Shown here in pieces: positions 1 to 12,300 of a DNA stretch of 64,000 bases. The notes under the pieces are model-generated. The model worked only from the letters and a program-made list of their open reading frames with translations. It was not told where the DNA came from and searched no databases. Source of the DNA: Hydractinia symbiolongicarpus (taxonomy: Eukaryota > Cnidaria > Hydrozoa > Anthoathecata > Hydractiniidae). Position numbers and translations under genes: made by a program. The stretch lies in the NCBI RefSeq assembly GCF_029227915.1, contig NC_079879.1:17174001-17238000 (forward strand). Reading direction: 5' to 3'. Positions within the stretch are counted from its first letter, which is position 1. Each line of letters begins with the position of its first letter.

Positions 1-371
1 TTTGTTTTGGTCACGTGGTACACTTTTCAGCACTTTTATTCAGGGGGTAATAAAAGTTAATATTGCGCTCAAAAGGTGTAACATAAAAATTAAGTTTCGC
101 TTTTCTGAAAAACTTTAACAAAATACTACATATAATCTGGGTTTTGTAAGAATAAAAACTTTTTGCATTTGAATTTTCTTTTTATAATTTGATATTTGTT
201 AATGTATAGGCCATCCTTTTAATCCAATACAAAACGGTCATAAAGTTCTTTTAATGACAAAGCCGAAAGTTATTTTGTATTGTCGATTCAACTACGGTGA
301 AATGATTGTAAAGACAAAAAATAATCATTTCGAAATTAAATAATGAATTTTATTAACGGGCTATCAGAACA
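1..371 (+). promoter_or_regulatory. Probable 5' UTR/promoter region of the ARID5-like gene
   Basis: This is the stretch upstream of the proposed ATG at 372. It is AT-rich and has one E-box-type CACGTG at 12-17. I see no clear TATA or initiator, so the transcription start cannot be placed. Further 5' exons could lie outside the window. Confidence 0.3.
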
Positions 372-383
372 ATGTCAATTCAG
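372..383 (+). CDS. ARID5: ARID5-like exon 1 (coding part, four codons)
   Basis: ATG at 372-374 encodes MSIQ and is followed at once by a GTATTT donor. It joins in phase 0 to the exon at 596. The result is a short leader before the conserved QHG segment, comparable to the short start of ARID5B. The start is inferred from this fit. The TTG at 596 is not a plausible initiator because an AG acceptor directly precedes it. Confidence 0.55.
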
Positions 384-3300
384 GTATTTTTTTCGTGATA
401 TGTTATTTTTCCTTTATATTTTTTCCTAAAATTTTAGAGTCTTTAATTTCTTTAATTTATTTTCAATTTTTTTCATGTTGTTTTATGGTCAGTATCTAGT
501 GTGTAATAAAAAAATTACAAAATTTTTGACGTAAAAAAATGAGGCAGGTATAAATGTTTTTTTATTTTATTTTAGTTAATAATTTTATTTTTTAGTTGGA
601 AAACAGAGCTGTGGGACAACATGGAGCAAATATTTATTTTAAAGAATTTACTGTATCTGCCAGTTCGGAAGTGAAAACATATAAATTAGGTGCTTTTTAC
701 TTCGTACGAAAGTCTTTAGAATATCCGGTCGCAATCGCTGAATTTCAACTTATCTGGAAGAATACTAAAGATGGTAAAACCTATGCATCTGTTAAATTAT
801 ATTTTAATCCGAATGATATCAACCCTGATGTTCACAAATTTGAGGGGATTGGAAAAGTATGTTTAATTTTGAATATTGTGTGTCAATATTGTTGTATTGT
901 GGCCATTAAATGTTTATTTTGCTTTAAAAAAATTCATTATATATATGTTTTTTTACACTATAGCTAGCTAGTATTTTGAATTTACGTTTCACATTTCTTC
1001 TTACATTTTTTATTTAATCTACAGTATTTGAAATGAAATAATAAAATATTTTTAGCTATATTTTTGTATTTTTTTAAAAGGGGAAACTTAATAAGGATTG
1101 GAATTAAATTTTAATAGCGACAGTTACCCTTCATTAGCAGTAACTAAACTAAGCAACAGGTCCCAATGACCATTTTAAATGTATTGTATGTAAACATTTG
1201 TACTTGTTTGTAAATAAAACTGGAGAAAGATACCAAAACATACCTAGCTAACCTTTTTCCACTATGTTAAATAAAAAAGCATATATATATATATTAGACA
1301 TTAAATGACCAAACATGGCTATAGTGAAAATTAAATAAGTGAAGTAACTTTACATGATATTTATAAATAAAATAATATGGAACAAATGATCTTTAAAGCT
1401 TTTTTGTCAGTTTTACTTCTGTGTTTCTATATATATATATATTTCTTTTTTTGTGTGTGTGTGTGTTGAAACTGTTAAATGGGAAAGGGAAAATGAACAT
1501 AATAACTTATTAATATTTTAGGACGAAGTGCTGGAGGCGGACCAGCATACTGTAATAGAATGTATCAAGTTTCCACAATGGGAATGCCACTCTTCGCTGT
1601 GGTATAAAAACCTTGGTGGGCTAGCATATAATGGTATTCCGCAAGAATTCTACCAAGATGGAACAGGTGTTGTTATAATAAATATCAATGTCAAAAAAGG
1701 GACAGATGTTAAAATACTAAGCTATCCTCAGTATTGCCGTTATAAAACATGCCTTAGAATGCTAAGAGCAGGAATAAAAATGACTGGAAAGACATTACTG
1801 TCTCGAGGTGGCCTGGCTGTCAGCAATACAAACACAGTAGTGCTTTTTTCAAGATGGCGCTTCAAAAAAGATGACATTCATACATTTTCTCTAACAGCTG
1901 ATATCCAAGGTATATATATCTTATGAAACACACATTTTAGCTAAAGGAAATTGCAGTGAATTTCTATATAATTTTCTACAAAGCACTATGTCACACAGTG
2001 TGAAGATAGCAGAAAATCTAACAAAATATTTAGTAATTACTCTCAAATTTGTGCATATTTATATGTTTAACTCAGGTAATCTGCAATGATTTTTGTACTG
2101 AATCATGTACACATTTGAAGGAGAATTATGTTTATGTCATTGGGTGACCCAAATGCTAACTTTGTTGTCAACACTCAACATACTAAATTACCAATATCTT
2201 CTTCACTTTCGTCATCTGAACTGCTGTCACTTTCTTTAAAATATTCCATATCACTTTCCTCTTGCAATGAATTGTTATTAAAGCTCATGAGCACCTTTAG
2301 ACCTTTTTCTTTGCCACAACAATATTTGTAAGCAATAGCAAGAATTCGCATTACTTTTGTTGAAGAAATTAAATTCTAATTGTTGTTTACAAGTGCCAGA
2401 CCACCTAGGTATTAAAGAAATTTAATGGTTATTGCTTAAAAACCATAGACCAGCATTATTTTTTTTATATTTTGAAATTTACGACATAATAGAAACCACA
2501 ATTCATAAAACAGGCTTTCAATTTGTTATGTTGTTTAGGAAATTTAAATTGGGTAAATTCCTATTGGTAGGATGATCATATCGTGGTCCATCATCCCGCT
2601 AATGTCTTTCATCATCATGCTGCGTCGCTTAACCTTTATACCACTTGATAATGTACATTCCTTATATGTCAGGACCAAGTCAAATTATTGTGGAAGCTCC
2701 TCTGGAGGATGAGCCATGGAATAAAAGCCAACGTCTATATGTGTTTATTTCATTTTTTCCACAATGACATTTTTTCAAGAAGGAACTAATGTGGCAAACT
2801 TTTTTGCAAACTGCAATCTCTCTTTTCCCTTTCTCTGTTGGCACTTTTCTGAAAATATCTGCATTTTGACATCCATCACAACTTTTCTTTTTGCCATGCT
2901 ACAAACGAACTTCTCCAATTCATACATCATTTCTTTTCATATAGCTCCTCACTGCCAAGTCTAACATCGCAGTTTGTAAAGCTTCAATTTTCTTCAAGAT
3001 ATTGAGAGGCCTTACCTTTTCTTTACCACTGAAAGAAGGAATATAATCATAGCCAGTGAATGCATGGTAGGCCAACAAGAAACTTTTCACCTAATTTTGT
3101 TTACAACTGGTTGCTTAACTCTCTTTTCATACTTCCAGTCACATTTGAATATTTTTGACATGCAACAGCCCAAAGCTATGATCAAGCAGTCAGTATCATC
3201 TGTCCACATTACAACTTTTTTTGGAGCTTTGCAATTCTTCAAGTGTTAAAATATTCTGCTGTCTGCATCTTCATGAGTACCACCTCATGCCCAATGACCC

Positions 3301-6300
3301 CATTACCAACTACAAAACAGTAGCTTTTGTTGTGTGAATTAACAAACAACACCTTTTCTCGCAATATTGATGTTCAACTTTACCTCATGCCCAATGACCC
3401 CATTACCAACTACAAAACAGTAGCTTTTGTTGTGTGAATTAACAAACAACACCTTTTCTCGCAATATTGATGTTCAACTTTCTAACTTCCTTGCATCGAT
3501 AAGAAAATCAGTCAAGGCATGTTTGAATGACGTGTTTTTCAAAGCTTCTAGCCAATTGCCAGATATTTTTTGTGAAAAACCTGTGATACAGTAGGTAGAT
3601 TCGAATTCAGATCGCATTTTCTTTCTAAATCTTTAATCGATGGGGTGAGTCATTTATCTACTACAAAGTGTATATTGTTGCTGTTGAAAGATGTTGATCT
3701 TGCCATAACGTATACTTACCCACTTAATCAAACGTTGAGGGCAAATTAAGGTGAAGCTGCATAAAAAGCATAGCATCCACCATAGTTACATCGACATAAG
3801 ATGATAATGGAATAAGCGTGAATGGGTACCTTAAAGTCTTGTGGATATCAACTTTCTTCCTTATTGCAATACTAAGCAAGTTTCCGAGAATATCTCTAAT
3901 AATGCAAGCAGCCAACACTTTTCCTTTGGCAGCTCTCACCTTTTTTTTGCAGCATCTGTTTTAAAAGATGCTTTTTTTTCAGGCCTCAAAAGATTTGTTT
4001 TTATCGTACACGATAAATCCGACTAGGAATTCAAGTAATGGTACACAAACGTGTACAATCGGAATCGGGTATGCCAACAAGAAAATACGTGGAATCAGGC
4101 GCCGTGATCGTGTACGTGTAAACTTGTTCACATAGACCTATTTCTATATATTATATGCACAAAACATTTTTTCTATCGTCGTAGAGCATTGCTTTTCTGT
4201 GAAGAATTATCAGCATCTCGAGGACCAAGTGATTTGTTATGTTGCAACAGAATGAAAATTCATTCTGGGTGGGCATTGACCTTGTTGGTGCTGGGAACTA
4301 AGTTGTACAGGGCCTAGGAAACTTGATATCAGACTCAGTCAGAGTGGTACTTGAATTGACGCGTTGCCTGAGAAAAGACTGAGAACGGCTTCTTTTTATT
4401 AACAAAGTTATTTTTGTGATTTTCAAATACTGATAATGAACCAATGTACTTGAAAAAACCTTTTCTGAATACTTCATACCCTGTCTCAGTGAGTGCAATT
4501 AGAGTAATAACAAAAGGAAAGCAACAGCAGACTTTTTTGCGTTATTCGTTGTTCCGTCAACTTAAATAACATATGATAAAATCATACCATCTCACAATAT
4601 TTGATCTAATTAAAAGCGTTTTTCCTTCCATTGTGTCATAAAGATAACAGACAGCAAAGAACTCGACAAAGGATCAAGAAAGCATGTAGTAAGTATCGAA
4701 AACGTTAGTCAAACTTAATGTGCCTGGGTGGAATGACAATCGCAGTAAGAACTTCAAAACAATATCAAATACATTTAACTAGAAAAAAAGTATTGCACAG
4801 TTCATTCAAGCGTGTAAAGACAGCTGCTCTCATTTTAAAAAATATATATTGAAGTTTGATGTGATCAATTCAATTTTGAAAATCTACATCATGTGAGTAA
4901 AAATTATTGTGCAACAATGTGCAAAACAAAGTAGTTCATTTTTACTAGGTTTCGATGTATAATCAATTTAAAATTGTTAAAAGGTCAAGACGTGCGAGAA
5001 AAACGTGCAAGAATATTTGTTATTTAAAAAAAAATTTTCTCTGTAAGTGAAAATGTCAGATATACAAATTTAAAAATTCTTACAAATTTCACATGCACAA
5101 CTTTTCGGACCCCATCTTTGATGCGTACACAATCGGTGCCTGATGCTGATTGTGCACGTAATTTTTTCAGGCCTGCTTTTGTTTTTAATCTTCTTTTCAA
5201 ATCTTTTTTTTCTCATTCCACCACTGCATTATAAACTAACTTTTTGTATTTTTCCCAATGTTCCATTTTTGAAGATGTTAATTTGCTGGTGGCTCTGTTT
5301 AACAAACCATCTTTATCTTTCAGTTTAAACGGGTTTGCAATGTCTTGTAAGACTTTAAGGACTTCTTTATCACGTTTGGCTCTATGTAAAAGTGTATGAG
5401 CAGATATATACTGTATTTTTTTGGTCATATCTAGTTGATTAATGAGACTTGATATCAAGGAGGTGCGAATAAAGTGGGATTTTGCCTAATGTTGCCTGGT
5501 CTGAAATTGAGTATGCGAACCGTTGACTTGCTGCTTCTGCATTGAGGCTTTGTTACGGTACCGCTATCAGGAAGCCTAACATCGTGTATCGTGAAAATTT
5601 ACACCCTGGATTGTTCTTTTTTATGGCACAATGTAGACTCAACTTATTCTTGTAGTTTTCAAAAATAATTTGAGCCTGCAGCTGTTCTTATTTTGATCTT
5701 TTTTTTGACAAAATCCAAGCCTTGTTTTCAAAAAACTGTTCTTATAATAAATAGTAATGTCCTTTGTCTGTCTATTTGTTTGTGACTCGATAAAAAAGGT
5801 AACTATGGAAAGCCTGGGGAAAAATGGAATAAATTTCTAAAAGCTGGGTCAACCCACTCATTCTAGAACTCAGATGGGTTGACTATATGCCACCGAACAT
5901 CAATATCTCCTTTATCCAATTTTATCCAATCCAAAGTATATACTGAGCACATTATTTGATGTGTTTATGGCTTTACACAATTTCTAGAAAATTTTTGGGA
6001 ATGTCATCAACAAGTATTTCAACCTTAATATCTCCTTAACTCTTATTTGATCGGTATCTCGAGCTCTAGTATGTAATTTTAGTTTATAGACTGTTTATTG
6101 CTCTTGTCCTCAAAATGTTAATTTCTTAAATGTTTGCTTTCTTAAATAGAGCTGATTTTCCAAAACTCATGTTTTTATATTTTACTAACTTCAATAGGGT
6201 TTGTACATAAATTTTGAAAATAGTTTTCCTGATGCTTTTGGTCCAGTTCGTTACATATAATTATAATCCGTCTAACCCAAATCTTAGCATGGAGAATTAA

Positions 6301-9300
6301 CGTTGAGCTGCCTGATGATGATGATTTTTTAAGTGTTTAATTTTCACTTCGTGATCTGATATAAAATAACTTGTCAATTCAACAAATTGGATCTTGTATC
6401 ATCATAGTGTGTTATCTTCTGTCCCCCCTCTCAATGTAGGTATCCCCATTAAAATTTTGGATGTTATCCCCTTAACTTTTGACAGGCGTTCCCAAATGAA
6501 ATCAAACTTTGCACTTGTAGTACATCATAAAAAATAGAATCAATAAATATTTCTCGATTTATCACACAAAAACTTGTTTTTAGGAGGTTCAAAATTTTTC
6601 CATTTAAAACCCTTTTTTGTAAATTAAATGTTCAAACACAGTAAAATTGAGTTTGTTGATCAAAGAATAAACTGTAGGACGGTTAAAAAATACCAAAAGA
6701 ATAAGCAGAGTTAAACTAATTGTTCATCACAGGAAAGGCTCACTGTATTGTTAAAGCAGTAGGGATGAGAAATATACTTAACATATCAATTTTTTTTTAC
6801 AACTATTTCTTTGTTTCATGCAATAATTCTGGCCTTTTCGATTTTGTGGCAGTTGCTAAAGTAACTGCAAGAAGCAAGCTTAAACAGTCTTTATGCAATG
6901 ATGACATTTTGTTAAAGAAAATTAAGAAAAACCTGTTCTTGTGTCACCTGTCAACTTTCGAAATTTTGTTTTAGTTCTCAATGTGACTTTGATTAGCTGA
7001 ATATTCCCTGCCCTTCCTTTACCTAAACAAGCTGTCAAAAAAGTTGTGTTTGATTTTTTATATTACATGTGTATCAAAATTTTGTTTGCCTTTCCTTTCC
7101 CTAAACAAGCTGTCGAAAACGTTGTGTTTGATTTTTATATTACATGTGTATCAAAATTTTGTTTTCCTGTTCTTTGTGGTTATATATGCTACCATACTTT
7201 GTTCAATTGTACTTTGTTGATTTTAGTTCCGGTTTTCAAGGGTCGACCTAGAAAAAAGAAAAACCAACCAAATGTGAATCTTCCTGATGAAAAGATGGAT
7301 CTTTTCATGCACCAGGAAAAGGAGGAGGAATCATCAAATGATAAAAATTGGTCAGTTCCTGTTACACGGATAGCAGTAAGTGCAGATACATCAACAATCC
7401 AACTGAAAAGAGTTTCACATAAGAAGAATGGCTCAATAACATCTGAATTACAATTGAAGTCTTTGGTCCCATTAGATTACAGGAAGGTGAGCTTCACAAT
7501 CTTTTTTTTTTGTCTTAATTCAACAAATTTTAGTTTTTTTTAGTAAATTTTAGTAATTTATGTAACAAATATAGTAAGAATTGGGAGATGGGGTATATAA
7601 AGCTGGGTTTCCACTTAGCTGGATCAGACCAGACTGGATCGGCCTGGACCGAAATCCAATCCGGTCCTGGTGCCAATATTATTTACAATCATTTTTATGA
7701 GCGGCAAAAGTTTGTAAACAAATATGGCGGCTATAAACGTGCGAGTATTGTTACTCCTTTTGCTTGCTAAAAGAAGAATTCGGCAAAGAAAGAGGAACAA
7801 CAAATCCAAAAAAAGATTTTGGGTTCGGAAAATCTTCCAAGAACGCAAACGAAAAGGAGAATATCATTTGTTTATTCATGATATGCTGCTGTTGACCACA
7901 AGTATTTTTTTAAACATTTTTGCATGCTACCTGATAAATACGAAAACTTTTATCATACGTTGCTCCCTTAATTAGGAAATCATCGCTGAGACGAGAAAGC
8001 ATATCTGCAGACCAGCGTCTTTGTATCACACTAAGACATTTAGTAACGAGTGATGCCAAAGCTACTATTGCAAGTAGTTATCGTGTAGGACCAACAACTG
8101 TTGGTGGAATAATCAGTGAAACTTGTAATGCCATATGGACAAAATTGTTAGAAGCAGATTATCTAAAATGCCCAACATCGCATATTGAATGGAAAAAGGT
8201 AGCTATTAGATTTGAGAAACTTTGGCAATTCCCCAATTGTGTAGGGGCAATCGATGGGAAGCATATTGTTATGCAGGCTCCAGCGCGTGCTGGCTCTTCT
8301 TTTTTTAATTACAAGAAAACACACAGTGTCGTATTGATGGCAGTTTGTGATGCCAGCTACAAGTTCCTACTAGTTGACATTGGTGACAGTGGTCGCCAGA
8401 GTGATGGAGGAGTATTTTCAAATGGGAATATCGGAAATGCTGTAAATGAAAATTTGCTTAATCTACCTCAACCAAGACTCTTCAATTGGGACAATATGAC
8501 AAAATTTCCTTTTGTTTTTGTTGGTGACGAGGCTTTTCCCTTGAAAACAAATTTAATCAAACCATATCCGGGTAATGTGATTAATGATAGAAAACGTATA
8601 TTCAATTACCGATTATCGAGAGCCAGAAGGGTTATAGAGAATGTATTTGGCATAAGTGCTGCAAGATTTCGATTATTTAGAAGGTCAATTATTGGAAAGG
8701 TTGAACATGTTGTGGAAGCAACCAAAGCAGTTGTGGCGTTGCACAATTTTTTAATGGATGATGGAAAAATGTATTGTCCTCGTGGTTTTTTTGACAAAGT
8801 CAGGAATGGCATTCTGACAGAAGGTAGCAGGAGAAAAGGTAGCAGGAGAAGTAAATTGTCACGAAGCATTCAGAGACATTGGAAGAACTAGTACAAACAA
8901 TCATACTTTTGGTGCAAAGGAAGTCTGGGATAATTGTTGTGAGGAGCTGTACCTTGGCAACAGAACGTTGTAAATTCTACCTTGGATGTGTTTGATAAAG
9001 TATCTTAGTAAAATCCAAAGCACATTTTTAAAAACAATTATACACATCTATATATATATATACTCTAACACATCTTTTTAAAATAATATTATTTATCACG
9101 AAACTGGCACTTTCCCTGGTTACAATTTCATGTATGAAAAAGAAAAAAACATTGTATATACATGGAAGGGAAATAATCCTAAGAAACCTTATGTCTGTGT
9201 GAAAGTTTACAAGATTTTCAATAGATTAACAATAAGTTGAACCTTTATATGCTTCAAAAACAAAACAAACACAGCAATGTATATAGACATATTTTTTTTA

Positions 9301-12300
9301 TAAGAAACCAAACAAAACAAACAAATATACTGAAAATACAAAAAAAGAAGTTCTAGGGTTTCACTGGTTTCTTATAAAACATATGTAAAATAACTAAAAG
9401 TCAATCTTGGAATTGAATGTCAAATAAAACTTGTTGGATTTTTATTTTAGCCAAACCTTTTTTTTTTCGTGTCAAGTCCTTGTAATGTGTTGACTAAACT
9501 CAAAGAAAATAACCTGTAATCATCCTCTTCAGCAATTGATAGCTGATTTGGTGGAACACTTGATAAATGTTTATCTAAAGTCTGAATTAAAAGCATATCT
9601 GTTTCATCCTTGTTTGAAGGTCTTCTCTTTATTGATTCAGTGTGTGCACGACTTTCGCTTGCACTACTACTCATATATTTGTATGGTGGTGATGCAAATG
9701 AAGAATCGTCTGAAATCTCAGCGTCTAGAACCACGGACAAACTAGGACTAAGGAGTTGGCGAGAGGAGGGCTGATGGAATGTTTGTAGTACATAATCTAT
9801 TAGAAACGCTGTCGTGTAAAAATGATAATTCTGCAAAAAAGTTACATGTTGGGAGCTTCTTGTTCCCAGCACTAGAACGTGTAGCTTTATCTTGTTTGCT
9901 TAATGTTTTTCTGTAGTTATCTTTCAACTTTCCCCATTCTTTCTTTAACATGTCGCCTAAAAAAGCAAAAACATTAATTGTTAATTTTCCATCTGCACAT
10001 ACAGTATGCTAAATTTACACACACACTTAAGTACTATTGCAAAAAAGAGAGTGTGAGAAGTTAGCTAGCTAAGTGAAAAATAACACTCACTTGAAATTTT
10101 CAGTTTGTTACTAATCTCCTTCCATGCTGCCTCTTTTATTGAGATCTTTAAAAGACCTCAGGCTTGTGTTCCATAAGACTGGATATGCCCGAATAATGTC
10201 AACAAGTTGTTCTCAAGTTCTGCATCATTTAAAGCTACTTCCTTGTTGTTGCTGCTCTTGAATAGCAGTTTGTACAGGCTGTTCAAATTGGGAAGCTGAA
10301 TATTCGGTGAGACTGTTGTCACGTCCATTTAAAATGACCAGAAAAATACTCGTTCTTGATTGGCTTAACCATCGATCCAGCCGGATCGATCCAGATCGAT
10401 CCGGGGAAAGTTGAATGTTTTTCAACTTTTTTCAGATCCATTTTGGATCGTTCTGGACCCAAAATGTGCGCAATTTGCGCATGCATGGACCAAAAATCCG
10501 GTCCGATCCAGTCCAATCCGGTCCGATCCAACTAATTGGAAAGCAGCCTTAAGAGGTGGTAAATAATCCATCTTTAAATATTCTACAGGTGTTCCGAATT
10601 TATACCATAAACATCAATTCTTCTGGAAAACCTACCTTTATATATATTTGTACAACAGCTTTTTTATACATATGACAGCGTTGTCCTATTTATTATTTTA
10701 TAAGTTTGCCAGGTTTTTATTTACCAAAATCAATAGGAACAAAGTCCATACACGATTGTCAATCTTTTGAGCATGAAAAGCACAAAAAATGTATTGTAAT
10801 GTAACCTGATATTTAACAACGCGAATAACAGGTGTAAATGTCAACTTATTGCATATTGTTGAGTACTCTTTTTTCATTAAAATATATTTGTGAAAAAGAA
10901 TTTGTGTGATAACTCAAAGTTTATAAATATTTATTCTTTGATCTCTGTCCTCTGAAATATAAAAGTATAGATTATTTTTATTAGTTACACCCGTTAGCGA
11001 AGTGAAATATGAATTTTGGTCTGTCCACAACTTGTGTCTGGATCTGCACAAATTTACTTATCAAGAAAAAAAGTCATAATAGTGTCATTTTAGAGTTTTT
11101 GAGTTTCAGTTTTTTTTAAAAATTAACATTATTTTTTCTATAAATGGTTTAAAATGCTAGTACACATTATTATCTGCAGATTTTATTTTGTTCCATATGC
11201 AGGGAAAGTCTGGTTGCTAGTCAGCAAACCTAAAATGGCCCAAAATTAGGTTTCCTTCGCATCCTTATATATGTTCGTCACAGCTTATCTCTAGATCCAT
11301 TCATTGGATTTTTTGCACTAAGTTACTTATCAATAAATGATAGAAAGGGGCTATTTGAATTTAAAAAAAAATTCACAATGGCAGCATTTTGTTTTGCATT
11401 ATTTGGTCTCAAAAATTGTGTGCATTGTAATGGCTTCTGTAATTTAATATAAGATACTAGCTGTATGCCCGTGGAAGAATCCACTTTTTTTCTCATTGGT
11501 CAAGAGTACAACAGGGAAAAAAAGTATACTAAGGGCAATCAAAAACACCAACATATTTCGTTAAGCCAGTAGTCCTTGCAGAATTTCTCAGATTTTGTCA
11601 TAAATATACAGTTCGTACCACATACCAAAATCAGCTACAGTACAGTCTGAATGTAATCTACCGCGAACGCGAAACTTGCATGAATAGTTACACAGAACAA
11701 TAGCTTTTGTTTTTTTAAGAAAATAATTGCCTCTCTGATAAACAATGACCCCACGCGATCAATTGTTTAATCACAATAGGTTGCAAGATCAATTTTAGCA
11801 ATCTATTTTGCGCGAACTCTTTTGAAAATTTTAATTGCAGTAATTAAGCGTTTTTTTTAGATCGCATTTTAAAAGTTTGTAAACAAAAAGCAGCGATAGA
11901 GATGTTTTTTAGATTGCATTTTAAAAGTTTAAAAACGAACAGCGGTGATAGAAATGTTTTTTTAGATTGCTTTTCAAAAGCTTAAAAACGAACAGCGGCA
12001 ATAGAAATGTTTTTTAGATCGCTTTTAAAAAGTTTAAAAAGTAATAGCGGCGATAAAAAGGTTTTTGTAGATCGCATTTTAAAAGTTTAAAAACGAAAAG
12101 CGGCGATAGAAATGTTTTTTTTAGATCGCTTTTTAAAAGTTTAAAAACGAAAAGCGGTGATGGAAATGTGTTTTAGATCGCATTTTTAAAGTTTAAAATC
12201 GAAAAGCGGCATTTAATAGTTGTGAACAATGCTTCTCATATGTTTCTTAGATTAAACGCGCTGGAATTTTTTTAAGTAATTAAATCAACAATACATTCTT

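Larger units (their letters stand above)
2560..4550 (-). pseudogene. Decayed coding relic in intron 3 (PIN/XPG-like multicopy invertebrate family?)
   Basis: Read on the minus strand, several frames give recognisable but broken blocks. A YPFTLIPLS then VDVTMVDAM block lies near 3750-3860. An AYHAFTGYDYIPSFSGK block lies near 3015-3075. This resembles, from memory, a multicopy uncharacterised invertebrate family with FTGCDT-type and VDVTIIDGM-type motifs, often linked to mobile DNA. Stops and frameshifts interrupt it throughout. It also contains the 100-bp tandem duplication at 3282-3481. The family name is uncertain, but the relic's orientation and coding origin are fairly clear. Confidence 0.5.
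7601..10549 (+). mobile_element. PIF/Harbinger transposon 1 (complete ends)
   Basis: It is bounded by imperfect terminal inverted repeats starting AGCTGGGTTTCC on the left; the right end, reverse-complemented, starts AGGCTGCTTTCC. Subterminal GGATCGGACC-type repeats follow. It is flanked by the trinucleotide TAA at 7598-7600 and 10550-10552, the expected Harbinger target duplication. The 2949-bp element has the usual two-gene layout: a DDE transposase on + and a MADF/BESS-type protein on -. It sits in ARID5 intron 4, in the same orientation as the gene. Confidence 0.88.

Noticed and set aside
596-967. Stand-alone 123-aa gene starting at 596
   Set aside because: The start is a TTG preceded directly by a splice acceptor, and the last 36 codons are intron read-through past a GTATGT donor. 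It is exon 2 of ARID5.
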